From positions 4,611,152-4,675,151 of the forward strand of contig LR594584.1 in assembly GCA_901538445.1 (NCBI GenBank): a stretch of DNA of 64,000 bases, in the 5' to 3' direction. Shown one piece after another: positions 26,296-35,247 of this stretch (position 1 is the first letter of the stretch; each line of letters starts with the position of its first letter). The notes under the pieces are model-generated. The model had not been told where the DNA came from. It did not search any database and saw nothing but the letters and a program-made list of their open reading frames with translations. The DNA is from Gemmataceae bacterium. Its GTDB lineage: Bacteria > Planctomycetota > Planctomycetia > Gemmatales > Gemmataceae. Made by a program: the position numbers and the translations under genes.

Positions 26296-27474
26296 TCACT
26301 TCTCGTCGAACAGCTTGCCGAGGTCGAGCGCGTGCGGCTTGAGTTTCGTCGCGGGGCCGGGGCCGTAGGCGAGGTGCAGTACGCGGTCGGCCGGCTCGAA
26401 CACCATGCTCTGGAGCGTGTGGGTCCGCTGGTTCACCTTGTCGAGTTCCGCGAACACGTCGGCCACGCCCAGCTTGCCCGCGTCCTTCGCCTGGAGCGGG
26501 GCGAGCTTCGTGTACCGCCAGCACTTCTCGCCGGTGCAGAGCGCGTCGCTGCGGAAGTGGTTGGTGCAGCACGTCACGCCGTTCTCGGCCGTCCGCACCT
26601 CGACGTTCGCGGGCGTGACCTCGAACACCCCCCCGCCGGCCTTGTCGCAGATCGTCATGCAGCACGTCGTGGTGCGGGCCATCCCGCGGACGAGCTTCTC
26701 GGCCTCGGCGACGGTCGCGCACTCTTCCAGCACGCGGCGGAACATGAACAGGAGCGGCGTGCCCTTCCAGTTGAACCGCGGCTTGTCCTTGCTGTCCGCG
26801 ATGCCGATCTCGTTGATGGTGACCGACAGCCCGGCGTCGTTCATCCCGCTAATCACCCCCGCGATCGGCGCGACGGTGACGGCGGCGAACGCCCGCTTCC
26901 CCTCGCCCTTGTAGACCACGACGAGCGTGTGCTCGTCGATCCCCTTCGACGGGAGCCAGTCGAAGTTGCGGCCGAACAGCGGCTTGCCGTTCGCGCTGCG
27001 GTCCTTCTCGACGACGACCGTCGAGCACCCCATCCCGCTCGACAGGTCCGCGACCGTGTTGGCGAACAGCAGCAACCCCTGGTCGCGGTCGGCGGCCTTG
27101 GCTGCGGCCTCGACCTCGGCGGCGACGTGCTTGGGGAAGTTCGGCTTGAGCAGCGAGGCCATCGTCTTGAGCAGCGCGTACCGCTTCTCGAGGCCCGCGT
27201 CCTTGAGGAACGCCTTGTGCATGCCGTCGATGTCGGGCGCGTTCTTGATCGCCAGCACGCCGAACTGCTCGCCCATCTCGGCCGGCGTCCCCTTCAGCAC
27301 GAGGACCGGAACGCCGTCGACGTGGCGCAACTCGCCCTTGCCGTGCTTCGCGTCGGGGAACCCCTTTGGCTCGGCCGCCCGGATCGGACCAACAAAGAAG
27401 AGATTGGCCGCGAAAAAGCACAGAACGCACAAAAGCGAGATGCGAGGAAGCCACACGGTCAGCGCGGGTTTCAT
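26296..27474 (-). CDS. C45-family autoproteolytic hydrolase/acyltransferase
   Basis: 392 residues. The leader is a signal peptide whose core, LLCVLCFFAANLFF, is encoded by one arm of an inverted repeat (27402-27425). The mature region shows the Ntn-fold marks of the C45/isopenicillin-N acyltransferase group: GTPAEMGEQFGVLA, SSGMGCSTVVV with the candidate nucleophile cysteine near residue 149, LFGRNFDW and GVISGMNDAGLSVTINE. The family cleaves itself before the cysteine and hydrolyses amide bonds of acylated small molecules. The substrate is unknown. The AAGGGG upstream of the ATG lies in the repeat's loop. Confidence 0.87.
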   Translation of the reverse strand: MKPALTVWLPRISLLCVLCFFAANLFFVGPIRAAEPKGFPDAKHGKGELRHVDGVPVLVLKGTPAEMGEQFGVLAIKNAPDIDGMHKAFLKDAGLEKRYALLKTMASLLKPNFPKHVAAEVEAAAKAADRDQGLLLFANTVADLSSGMGCSTVVVEKDRSANGKPLFGRNFDWLPSKGIDEHTLVVVYKGEGKRAFAAVTVAPIAGVISGMNDAGLSVTINEIGIADSKDKPRFNWKGTPLLFMFRRVLEECATVAEAEKLVRGMARTTTCCMTICDKAGGGVFEVTPANVEVRTAENGVTCCTNHFRSDALCTGEKCWRYTKLAPLQAKDAGKLGVADVFAELDKVNQRTHTLQSMVFEPADRVLHLAYGPGPATKLKPHALDLGKLFDEK

Positions 27475-27516
27475 ATCGTCCCCTTATGTGACTTCTGTGC
27501 TTTTTCGCGGCCAATC
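27402..27516. repeat. 24-bp inverted repeat spanning the hydrolase start
   Basis: Arms 27402-27425 and 27493-27516 are exact reverse complements (GATTGGCCGCGAAAAAGCAC and complement). The 67-base loop contains the start codon and ribosome site of the C45 gene. The lower arm lies inside the signal-peptide codons; the upper arm lies just beyond the stop of the ABC permease gene. In the transcript this could fold over the start region. Confidence 0.92.
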
Positions 27517-27520
27517 CATC

Positions 27521-29356
27521 TTACTCTTCATTCGGCTGCGTGGTGCGGCCGAGCGACACGTCGAACTCGCTCAGGAGCGGGACCAGCATCGCGGCGATCG
27601 CGACCCCGAACGCGCCGCCCAGCGCCAGGAAGGGCACGAGCGGGTCGGCCGACTCGTCGGTGCCGGGCTTGGCGATGAGGATGTTCGCCACGCAGTAGAA
27701 CATCGCCAGCGGGCACAGCACGCTCGCGAGCGTCAGCGCCTGCGACGGCCGGTCGGCGCTGAGCACGTACAACAGCCCGCCGATACCCAGGACGAGGAAC
27801 GAAATGAAGCTCAACCACTGGTTCGCGAAGCTCCCGCCGTTCACGATGATGAGGTAGATGCAGATCAGCGTGCCGACCGACAGGAAGAACACGGTGCCCA
27901 GCGTGTTGCCGATCGCGAGCCGGCTGTTGATGACCCGCAGGGAGACGTGCAGGCCCAGCACGATCGCGAACGCGAACAGCACCGCGACCGCCCCGCACAC
28001 GGCGACGAGCGGCCCGAAGTTGGCCTCGGCCACTTCGCCGGCCCCGGCCCCCGGCCCGGTGGGGGCGAGCGCCCCGCGGACCGCGTAGAACACCGCGAGT
28101 ATCAGCGGGGGGATCAGGTACTCCTTGCAGTTGTACACGACGCCCCAGATCTTCCCGAACACGAACTCCCGCGGCGAGATGTCGGTGACGAGCAGCACGT
28201 CGAGCGCGCCGGTGTCGCGCTCGGAGGTGATCGACGTGGCCGCCTGGGCGGCGACGAGGAGCAGGCTGAGCACGACGACCGGCACCATGCCGTAGGCCGC
28301 GGAGAACGACGGCCGCCCGCCGGGGCGGTTGAGTTCGGTGACGGCAAAGTACAGGATCATCGCCAGCACGGTGCCGTAGGCGAGCTTCACGAGCAGCGGG
28401 CGGCGGCCGTAGGCGAGCGTGCGGACCTCGCGCCACAGCACCGGGTTCGCCCACACCTCGCGGAGCGCGCCCGGGGCCGCGTGCGCCTTCGCCCGCTTCT
28501 CCAGTTCGATCGACTCGTCGGTATCGACGGTGGCGTCGGCCCCCTCGCGCTGCATGATCGGCTCGCCGCTCGGGTTCCACTTCCGCAGCTTCCAGATGCC
28601 GATCCCGTTGAGCACCGCGCACCACCCGACCATCACCAGCACGAACCCGTAGGCCGGGGCCAGCGCGCCCCACCCGGCGGCCGGCGGCGCGAGGACCGAC
28701 TGCATCGTCACGAACGGGTCAAGCCACGCCTGCACCTGGAACCAGTTCACGTTCGGGCCGAGGGCCGGGCCGACGGCCCCGAGCGCCTGCACCACGCACA
28801 CGTACAGCACCAGGAACAGCACCGCCAGCGCTAGCGCCTGGAACGTCCGCTCCCGCCACAGCGCGACCAGCCCGCCGAGCGACCCGGCCGCGACCGCGGA
28901 CGCGGCGAGCACCAGGACCGCCTGGAGCACCTGCTCGGGGTCGATGCCGCCGAGGAACAGGAGCAGCGACAGCACCGGGGCGGTGACGAGGATCTGCGTG
29001 AGGATCGGGAGCAGCGCGCCGAGGAGCTTGCCGAGCACGATCTCGTAGTCCCGCATGTCGGTGAGGAGCAGCAGGATGAACGTGCGGCGGTCCTTCTCCT
29101 GCGACACCGCCCCGGCGGCCGACATCGCGGCGAAGAACAGGGTGAGGAGCAGTTGGACGAACGCGACGATCTGGAACAGGAGCAGGCCGAACGCGGCGGT
29201 CTCGCCGAGGGTGGCGTCGCGGGCGAACCCGACGGTCGCCTGCCAGGTGGTGACGCCGAGGACGGCGAGCAGGCCGACGACCGCGGCCCGGCCCGCGTGG
29301 TGCCCGGCCCGCCGGGGGACCGTCACCACCTCCCGCATGAAGATCGGACCCAGCAC
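27521..29356 (-). CDS. ABC-2 type transporter permease
   Basis: 611 residues with about a dozen hydrophobic helices in two halves separated by a cytoplasmic charged segment (near residues 250-310). It shows SQEKDRRTFILLLLTDMRD in the first half and SERDTGALDVLLVTDISPRE in the second. These are the two copies of the ABC-2 signature in which a transporter interface follows a helix pair. A GTG at 29356 (reading VLGPIFMREVVTVPRRAG) is preferred because upstream codons look non-coding. No ATPase gene adjoins it; the one at 38474 is a possible partner by type only. It is divergent from the gene at 29461. Confidence 0.85.
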   Translation of the reverse strand: MLGPIFMREVVTVPRRAGHHAGRAAVVGLLAVLGVTTWQATVGFARDATLGETAAFGLLLFQIVAFVQLLLTLFFAAMSAAGAVSQEKDRRTFILLLLTDMRDYEIVLGKLLGALLPILTQILVTAPVLSLLLFLGGIDPEQVLQAVLVLAASAVAAGSLGGLVALWRERTFQALALAVLFLVLYVCVVQALGAVGPALGPNVNWFQVQAWLDPFVTMQSVLAPPAAGWGALAPAYGFVLVMVGWCAVLNGIGIWKLRKWNPSGEPIMQREGADATVDTDESIELEKRAKAHAAPGALREVWANPVLWREVRTLAYGRRPLLVKLAYGTVLAMILYFAVTELNRPGGRPSFSAAYGMVPVVVLSLLLVAAQAATSITSERDTGALDVLLVTDISPREFVFGKIWGVVYNCKEYLIPPLILAVFYAVRGALAPTGPGAGAGEVAEANFGPLVAVCGAVAVLFAFAIVLGLHVSLRVINSRLAIGNTLGTVFFLSVGTLICIYLIIVNGGSFANQWLSFISFLVLGIGGLLYVLSADRPSQALTLASVLCPLAMFYCVANILIAKPGTDESADPLVPFLALGGAFGVAIAAMLVPLLSEFDVSLGRTTQPNEE

Positions 29357-29460
29357 GCGCGTCTCCCGTGGTGCGAAATCAGTGGCCGTGGCCCGCGGCC
29401 GAAGGTTTAAGGTACGGCCGGCGGGCCGAACCTCCACGGGTCGGCTAGAATCCGTGGGGT

Positions 29461-30771
29461 ATGAAAGCCATCGTCTTCGTCTTGCGCGGGTGCCCGGCCG
29501 GTTGCCTCGGGGCCTACGGTAACGAGTGGGTCGGCACCCCGCACCTCGACCGCCTCGCGGCCGGGTCGGTCGTGTTCGACCGCCACATCAGCGACCGGCC
29601 CGACCCGGCTGCGGCGTCGGCCGCGTGGCTCGGGGGCGGGCTCCTCGAGTCGCTGCGGGCGGCGGGCGCGCGCACGGTTCTCGTGCGGGCCAACCACCCG
29701 GACACCGACGGTCCCGTCTGGTACTACGCCGGCTGGGCGGAAGTGTTCGACGCCCGCCCCGAGGCCGACGACGATTCCCCGCTCGACGCCCTGCTCCGCG
29801 ACCTTCCCGCACTCCTCGACCGGTTCGCCGCCGAGGAACACGCCCTCCTCTGGGTCGAGACCGACCGGCTCCTGCCGCCGTGGGACGTGCGGCAGGACAT
29901 CTTCGAGGCGTACCTCGGCCGCGGCGACGACGAGGAGGAGGAAGAAGGGCGCACCACCGCCGGTGACGAGGATGACGAGGAAGCAGAGGGTGACGAAGGC
30001 GAGGAAGACGAAGACGAAGAAGTAGATTCCGAGAGCGACGCGGAAGAGGAGGTCGAGGCGGCCGACGAGGTCGCCGAGGAACCGGCGTCTTCCGATCCCC
30101 GATCCCCGACCCCCGACCCCCGTCCCGCCATTCCGCCCTGGTCCGACCCGCCGACCGGTCCGTTCGACGCGAAAGACCCGGACGCATGGGAGTGGCTGCA
30201 CAGCACGTTCGCCGCGGTCGTGACGGCCCTCGACGCGGAGCTGGGTCAGGTGTTCGAGGCACTGAAGGCCCGCGGGCTCGACCAGAGTGCGGCGTGGGTC
30301 GTGACGTCCGACTTCGGCTACCCGCTCGGCGAGCACGGGCAGGTCGGCCCGCACCGCCCGTGGCTGCACACGGAGTTGGTCCACCTGCCGTTGATCGTGC
30401 GGCTGCCCGGGGCCGCGGAGGCGTGCCGCCGCGTGACGGGGTTCACGCAGCCGCCGGACCTCGCGCCGACGCTCCGCGACCTGTTCGGCCTGCCGGCTGA
30501 CGGGATGAGCTTGCTGCCGCTCGCCCGGGGCGCGGCGGAATCGACCCGCCCGCACGCGGTCACCTCACTGGAGTTGAACGGCGCGAGCGAGCGCGCCCTC
30601 CGCACCGACGAGTTCGCGTTCCTGCTGCCGCTCGCGGTGCCCGAGGGGGAAGCCCGCGAGCCGCTGCTGTACGACAAGCCGGACGACCGCTGGGAGGTCA
30701 ACGACATGCGCGCCCGTAAGATCGACCAGGCCGACGAACTCGAGCGCGAGCTGCGCGAAGAGGCAAAGTGA
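29461..30771 (+). CDS. Sulfatase-fold protein without the catalytic cysteine motif
   Basis: 436 residues. The start LRGCPAGCLGAYGNEWVGTP then HLDRLAAGS matches sulfatases, and GLDQSAAWVVTSDFGYPLGE and HTELVHLPLIVRLPG match the metal-binding C-terminal part. The catalytic C/S-x-P-x-R motif expected after VFDRH is replaced by RPDPAAASAAWLGG, with no cysteine or serine in place, so hydrolysis is unlikely. Residues about 160-225 are an acidic insert (EEDEDEEVDSESDAEEEV) followed by a proline-rich stretch. No signal peptide is present. It may serve a non-catalytic, possibly regulatory or binding, role. Confidence 0.82.
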   Translation: MKAIVFVLRGCPAGCLGAYGNEWVGTPHLDRLAAGSVVFDRHISDRPDPAAASAAWLGGGLLESLRAAGARTVLVRANHPDTDGPVWYYAGWAEVFDARPEADDDSPLDALLRDLPALLDRFAAEEHALLWVETDRLLPPWDVRQDIFEAYLGRGDDEEEEEGRTTAGDEDDEEAEGDEGEEDEDEEVDSESDAEEEVEAADEVAEEPASSDPRSPTPDPRPAIPPWSDPPTGPFDAKDPDAWEWLHSTFAAVVTALDAELGQVFEALKARGLDQSAAWVVTSDFGYPLGEHGQVGPHRPWLHTELVHLPLIVRLPGAAEACRRVTGFTQPPDLAPTLRDLFGLPADGMSLLPLARGAAESTRPHAVTSLELNGASERALRTDEFAFLLPLAVPEGEAREPLLYDKPDDRWEVNDMRARKIDQADELERELREEAK

Positions 30772-30773
30772 AG

Positions 30774-30795
30774 CGAGCCCCGGGTCGGGGGCTCG
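30774..30795. terminator. Hairpin between convergent genes
   Basis: Stem CGAGCCCC (30774-30781) pairs with 30788-30795 around six bases. It starts just after the stop of the sulfatase-like gene and precedes the stop of the minus-strand PepSY-type gene. Confidence 0.6.
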
Positions 30796-30811
30796 GAATC
30801 GGGTGAGGGAA

Positions 30812-31621
30812 TCAGGCCGGGGCGTTCGCGGTGGCGGCCGCGGCGCGCTGCCGGGCCGAGCGGCGCTTCCGCAGGGCCGGCACCGCCCAGAGGTACAACC
30901 CGGAGACGGTCAGAGCGATCAGGATCAGCGCCACGAGGTCGATGAGGAGCTTGCCCGCGTCGCCGGCGATCTTGCCGGTGTGCAGGTCCTTGATCGCCTT
31001 GCCCCAGTCCATGCCCTTCGGGGGTGCGGGCACGACCGCGGCCGCGGCGAGGGCCGTGTCGGGCTTCTCGGCCTTCTCCGGCTTGGGCTTCTCGGGCTTC
31101 TCGCCGCCCTTCGGCTTCGGCCCGCGGCCCTTCTCGGGGCGCTCGTCCGGCCCCTGCTCGGCCTTCTCGCCGCCCTTGAGTTCGGTCCCGCCGGTGGCCG
31201 CGTCGATGACCACCTCCGGCCCGCCCACCGCCTTCACCTTGTACACCAACCGGCCGTGCTCGGCCCGCAACTCGACCCGCTCGACGGCCCGGTCGCCGAG
31301 GTGCGGGGCGGCCTGCTCCAGCGCCTGCGGGAACGACACCGGCAGCGCGGCGACTTCGGTCGCGGTGGGCAGCCCGAGCCGCCCGTCCGGCCCCTGGTGC
31401 TCGTCGTCCGGCTTGATGACGCCGAGCAGCGAGCGGAACGTGTCCTTGTGGTTCAGGTAGATCCCGGTCACGGCGATCATCACCACGAACCCGGCCGCGA
31501 ACACCCCGAACCAGGTGTGGTACTTGCGGAACAGGAGCAGCACCGCGTTCGGGTTCGCCTTGGGCTTGGGCTTCGGCGGTACGGCCGCGGGGGCGGGGGC
31601 GGTCTGATCGGTCGCGGTCAT
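30812..31621 (-). CDS. PepSY-associated TM-type membrane protein
   Basis: 269 residues. A proline-rich N-terminus leads to helix one (FGVFAAGFVVMIAVTGIYLN, near 40-60) preceded by FRKYHTWFG, typical of PepSY-associated transmembrane proteins, and a C-terminal helix (LLIDLVALILIALTVSGLYLW). Between them an extracytoplasmic PepSY-like domain has LPVSFPQALEQAAPHLG and VYKVKAVGGPEVVIDAATG. A low-complexity lysine/proline/glutamate stretch follows. Relatives often occur with TonB-linked iron uptake or peptidase control. It lies 41 bp downstream of the DUF1559 pilin on the same strand, so an operon is likely. Confidence 0.8.
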   Translation of the reverse strand: MTATDQTAPAPAAVPPKPKPKANPNAVLLLFRKYHTWFGVFAAGFVVMIAVTGIYLNHKDTFRSLLGVIKPDDEHQGPDGRLGLPTATEVAALPVSFPQALEQAAPHLGDRAVERVELRAEHGRLVYKVKAVGGPEVVIDAATGGTELKGGEKAEQGPDERPEKGRGPKPKGGEKPEKPKPEKAEKPDTALAAAAVVPAPPKGMDWGKAIKDLHTGKIAGDAGKLLIDLVALILIALTVSGLYLWAVPALRKRRSARQRAAAATANAPA

Positions 31622-31662
31622 CGCTCCGTCTCCTCGGTGGGTCTCGGCGAACGGGTGCGGGC

Positions 31663-32763
31663 TCAGAAGTCGTTGGGCAGGACCTCGCCGCCGGCGCGGG
31701 TGGCGAGCGCGGCCATCGTCGGCAGTTGGACCCGGTCGGAGACGAACCGCACGCTCCCGTCGGCGAGGGCGAGGTTCGCGCCGCCGGTGTGGAAGCTGTA
31801 GATGTTCTTCTCGTTGGTGACGTTGATGACGTGCGGGCCGCCCTTGCGGTCCCCGTCGAACTTGTCCACGGTGCCGTCCTGTTGGCTCCCGTGGATCTCC
31901 AGCGCGTTCTCCTTCGCGGCCCACCCACCGCCCTTATTCGGCTCGACGCCCTTGGCCGGGTTGTTGTCCTTGTACTTGGTCCACTCGACGCCCCGGCGCA
32001 GGTGCTTCGGCCGGGCCGCGCACTCGGACAGGAGCAGTGTGTTCGACGCCCCGTCGGTGATCATCTGGAGCCGCACGGCCCCGTTGACGTTCTTGTTCTT
32101 GGTGGGGTTCGTGTCGTACTTGACCTCGATCTTGCCGAACGCGCCGGCCCACCACCCCTTGTCGTCGTCGTCGTCCCCGCCGACGGGGGCACCGGCCGGG
32201 GCCGTCAGGCACGCGACCCAGTTGCCGCTCGCGTCCCTGCACCCCGCCTTGCTCGGGTTCGACAGGTCCTTGCCCTTCACCCCCTTGGACGCGAAGTAGT
32301 CCCCGCACGCGGCGGTGTACGACTTCGACCCGTCCACGAACGAGTCGATCCGGTCCGCGGGCACCGCCGACGGGCACTGGAACGCCTTGATGTGGGTCTG
32401 GATCACCCCGAGGTTGTCCGGGTGGCCCCAGTCGAGCGAGATCTTGTAGTTCGCCCCGAGGCTCGCCTGCTCGATGTGCGGGAGGACGTACACCGCCCAC
32501 CCGTTCTCGATCTTCACCTCGGGCGACACGGTCTTGTTTTCGTACTTGTTCTCGGCCGGCGGCAGCGTCCCGGCGACGGCCTCGTAGTTGTGGCACGCCA
32601 GCGCCAGTTGCTTCAGGTTGTTCTGGCACTTGGCCCGCGACGCGGCCTCGCGGACCTTCTGGACCGCCGGTAGCAAGAGGCCGATGAGCACCGCGATGAT
32701 CGCAATGACGACCAGTAGCTCGATGAGCGTGAACGCGGAGACGGTGCGGGTGGGGCGGCGCAC
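31663..32763 (-). CDS. DUF1559 pseudopilin-like protein
   Basis: 366 residues, a hallmark planctomycete family. The N-terminus is a type IV pilin/pseudopilin leader with AFTLIELLVVIAIIAVLIGL and LLPAVQKVREAASR. The large C-terminal domain is DUF1559, with CQNNLKQLALACHNYE, HIEQASLG, ITDGASNTLLLSEC and FHTGGANLALADGSVRFVSD. It is probably processed by a prepilin peptidase and assembled in the envelope. A GTG at 32763 is preferred: AAAGGAG sits eight bases upstream, whereas the more distal TTG start would place this site inside the gene. An acidic loop (DDDDDKGWW) is present. Confidence 0.93.
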   Translation of the reverse strand: MRRPTRTVSAFTLIELLVVIAIIAVLIGLLLPAVQKVREAASRAKCQNNLKQLALACHNYEAVAGTLPPAENKYENKTVSPEVKIENGWAVYVLPHIEQASLGANYKISLDWGHPDNLGVIQTHIKAFQCPSAVPADRIDSFVDGSKSYTAACGDYFASKGVKGKDLSNPSKAGCRDASGNWVACLTAPAGAPVGGDDDDDKGWWAGAFGKIEVKYDTNPTKNKNVNGAVRLQMITDGASNTLLLSECAARPKHLRRGVEWTKYKDNNPAKGVEPNKGGGWAAKENALEIHGSQQDGTVDKFDGDRKGGPHVINVTNEKNIYSFHTGGANLALADGSVRFVSDRVQLPTMAALATRAGGEVLPNDF

Positions 32764-32969
32764 GGCGGCACTCCTTTGTAGCAAGGGGTGGGCCGCATTG
32801 CTGACCGTCGTGCGAGCGACGGGCTGGCGGAGCTGGCCGGCGGGTGGGATTGAGATTCAATCTCGTTAAGTGAGATCGTAAGGAACCCGCCCCGGCGTGT
32901 CAACGGGTCGGTACACCTTTGCCAGCGGCGGAGGAACCGGTTGGCACGCGCCGGTCGCCGGTCCGTTAC

Positions 32970-33776
32970 TCAGATCAGCCCCGTGCCGCGGAGCCCGAAC
33001 GCCCGCGTGACGGCCAGCACCAGCACGGCGATCGCGATCATCAGGAGCGACACGGCCAGCGCCGCCTCCAGGTTCCCGGTGCTGAGTTCGAGGAACACGC
33101 TCGTCGAGAGCACCTCGGTCCGCATCCGGGTCGCGCCGCAGAACACCAGGATCGGCCCGAACTCGCCCAGGGACCGCGCCCACGACAGCGTGAACGCCGT
33201 GAGCACGCCCCGCCGCGCCTCGGGGAGCGTCACCAGCCAGAACGCCCGCCCGCGGGAGCACCCCAGGGTGAGGGCGATGTCCTCGGTCCGCGGGTCGAGC
33301 TGGTCGAACGTCACCCGCATGGTCCGCACGGCGAACGCCGCGGTGGACGCGAACTGCGCCAGCACCACCCCGGGCACGGCATAGGTCACGGCGAACACGT
33401 TCCGCTGGAACCAAGCGCCCGGCGGAGTCTGGAACAGGATGAGCAGGCTCAGCCCGACGACGAGCGGCGGGAGCAGAATGGGAACGTCCACGATCAGATC
33501 GACGGCCGCACGGCCGGGGAACCGGGTGCGGGACAGCAGGTAGCCGAGCGGCACCGCGACCCACACGGACAGGATCGCGGCCGCCGAGCAACTGACGAGG
33601 CTGAGCCACACCGCGGCGCGGATCGGCGGCGACGCGAAGGCGCGAGCGATGTCGGTGCCGGACGTGTACGCGAGGTCGGCGGCGACGAGTGCGACGATGA
33701 GCGCGACGTACAGCCCGCCGATGAGCGCGAGGCCGACGAGGAACGGGAGGTCGGAGCGGTGGAACGGGGGCGGCAC
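32970..33776 (-). CDS. Molybdate/sulfate-type ABC transporter permease
   Basis: 268 residues with six hydrophobic helices, first near residues 13-35 (LVGLALIGGLYVALIVALVA). The cytoplasmic loop that contacts the ATPase reads EDIALTLGCSRGRAFWLVTL then PEARRGVL, the usual EAA motif. The family resemblance is to ModB/CysT/TupB permeases for molybdate, tungstate or sulfate. No binding protein or ATPase is adjacent, so the ion cannot be told. The GTG at 33776 has GTGAGG upstream; a longer GTG at 33803 would overlap the thioesterase gene. Translation coupling with that gene is likely. Confidence 0.85.
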   Translation of the reverse strand: MPPPFHRSDLPFLVGLALIGGLYVALIVALVAADLAYTSGTDIARAFASPPIRAAVWLSLVSCSAAAILSVWVAVPLGYLLSRTRFPGRAAVDLIVDVPILLPPLVVGLSLLILFQTPPGAWFQRNVFAVTYAVPGVVLAQFASTAAFAVRTMRVTFDQLDPRTEDIALTLGCSRGRAFWLVTLPEARRGVLTAFTLSWARSLGEFGPILVFCGATRMRTEVLSTSVFLELSTGNLEAALAVSLLMIAIAVLVLAVTRAFGLRGTGLI

Positions 33777-33783
33777 CGGAACC

Positions 33784-34194
33784 TCACGCCTCCAGCTTCG
33801 CACGGATCTCGGGCGGGATCTCGAGCGACTCGATCTGGTCCGGCGCCGGCGTGCGGCACAGGACCGCGGTCACCCGGCCCACCGCGACCGGCTCGCCGCG
33901 CTGGTTGGCGAAGTCGAACCGGTACGACACCGACTTGCGGCCGAGCTTCTCGACGGCGACGGTGATCGTCAGCACGTCCTCGAACACCGCCGGCTTCTGG
34001 TAGTCGCACGCGGCCGACACCCGCGGGAACCCGACCTTGCTGCCGCCCTCGCGCCAGCTCACGGTGAGCCCGCGGTCCCGGAGGAACGCGGTCTCGGCCG
34101 CCTCCATGAACCGGAAGAAGTTCGAGAAGTGCATGATGCCGGCCATGTCGGTGTCGCCGAACTCGACGCGGCGGGTCATCTGGAATGGGGTCAT
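33784..34194 (-). CDS. Acyl-CoA thioesterase, 4HBT hotdog family
   Basis: 136 residues. The active-site signature EFGDTDMAGIMHFSNFFRFM appears at residues 11-30, with the conserved aspartate, as in the YbgC/4-hydroxybenzoyl-CoA thioesterase group. The rest is one hotdog domain (VLTITVAVEKLGRKSVSYRF). It hydrolyses acyl-CoA in the cytoplasm; in futalosine-pathway organisms such enzymes can also act on DHNA-CoA, though the mqn genes here are distant. It stands divergent from the alpha/beta hydrolase at 34265 with 70 bp between the starts, and is upstream of the permease gene. Confidence 0.88.
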   Translation of the reverse strand: MTPFQMTRRVEFGDTDMAGIMHFSNFFRFMEAAETAFLRDRGLTVSWREGGSKVGFPRVSAACDYQKPAVFEDVLTITVAVEKLGRKSVSYRFDFANQRGEPVAVGRVTAVLCRTPAPDQIESLEIPPEIRAKLEA

Positions 34195-34264
34195 GGGTGT
34201 CGGGACTCTGGAGCGTGGTCGCGGGCGCACTCCCATCTTACGCCCGGCCCGCTACCCTGTCGGG

Positions 34265-35134
34265 ATGGCCGTCACATCCGACGAGTTCCGGGCCGCGTTC
34301 GCGGCGTACCGCGCGGACGCCGCTCACGGCGTCCTCGACACCGGCCGCTACCGGATGCGGTACTTCACCTGGGGCAGCGGCGGCCGGCCGGTCGTGTTCG
34401 TCCACGGCATGTCCGACGCCGCCCGCGCGTTCATCATGGTGATGCACCGGTTGCTGCCCCAGATCACCGGCATCGCCTACGAACTGCCCGACGGTCAGAC
34501 CGACGGCTCCCACCTTGCGCGATACACCCACGAAGCCTACGCCGCCGACCTCGTCGCGCTACTCGACCACCTGAACCTCCCGAAGGCGGCGGTGGTGGGC
34601 TCGTCGTTCGGCTCGACGGTCATGCTCGCGGCGCTGGCGGCTTACCCGGAGCGGTTCACGCACGCGGTCAGCCAGAACGGGTTCGCACACCGGCCGCTGA
34701 ACCGCTGGCAGCGGCAGTTGGCGCGATCGGGCCGGTTCTGGCCGGGGTGGTTCGCGGACTGGCCGGAGATCTACCGGGGGGTGATGTGGAAGGTGGACCG
34801 GCCGACGCTGTCGAGCCTGCCGCGGGACGTGGAGCAGTTCTACCTCTCGGACGGCGGGCGCACGCCGATGCGGGCGTCGGCGCTGCGGTCGCTCACCATC
34901 GACCGGACCGACTTCCGACCGGCACTGCCCGGCATTCGCGTCCCGGTGCTGGTGCTGACGAGCGACCGCGACACGCTCGTGCCGCCGGAGTGCGGGGCGA
35001 CACTCTTGCGGCTCCTGCCCGACGCGCGGCACGTCGAGTTCACGAACTGCGGCCACCACCCGCAGTACTCGCACCCCGGCCCGATGGCCGACGCCATCGC
35101 CGCGTTCCTGCAAGAACGGGGTTCTGGAAAGTAG
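34265..35134 (+). CDS. Alpha/beta hydrolase
   Basis: 289 residues with the alpha/beta hydrolase fold. VVFVHGMSD gives the oxyanion region and VVGSSFGSTVMLAALAAYPE has the nucleophile elbow G-S-S-F-G. LVLTSDRDTLVPPEC gives the acid, and a late FTNCGHHPQY the histidine. No signal peptide. The substrate is not predictable; the group includes esterases and epoxide hydrolases. It is divergent from the thioesterase gene and convergent with sdhB. Confidence 0.88.
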   Translation: MAVTSDEFRAAFAAYRADAAHGVLDTGRYRMRYFTWGSGGRPVVFVHGMSDAARAFIMVMHRLLPQITGIAYELPDGQTDGSHLARYTHEAYAADLVALLDHLNLPKAAVVGSSFGSTVMLAALAAYPERFTHAVSQNGFAHRPLNRWQRQLARSGRFWPGWFADWPEIYRGVMWKVDRPTLSSLPRDVEQFYLSDGGRTPMRASALRSLTIDRTDFRPALPGIRVPVLVLTSDRDTLVPPECGATLLRLLPDARHVEFTNCGHHPQYSHPGPMADAIAAFLQERGSGK

Positions 35135-35155
35135 GTCACTCGGTCCGCGAGTGAC
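35135..35155. terminator. Hairpin directly after the hydrolase stop
   Basis: GTCACTCG (35135-35142) pairs with 35148-35155 around GTCCG. It begins at the base after the stop codon. Confidence 0.6.
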
Positions 35156-35201
35156 ACCGGCCGCGTTCGAAATCACCCGGTCAGCTCGGTCGCGCCGGGG
35201 C

Positions 35202-35222
35202 GCGACTCGCGGATCGAGTCGC
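35202..35222. terminator. Hairpin before the sdhB stop
   Basis: GCGACTCG (35202-35209) pairs with 35215-35222 around CGGAT. It lies between the convergent hydrolase and sdhB genes, on the sdhB side. Confidence 0.55.
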
Positions 35223-35247
35223 CTACCTTGAAGCGGTCGCGCTCACG

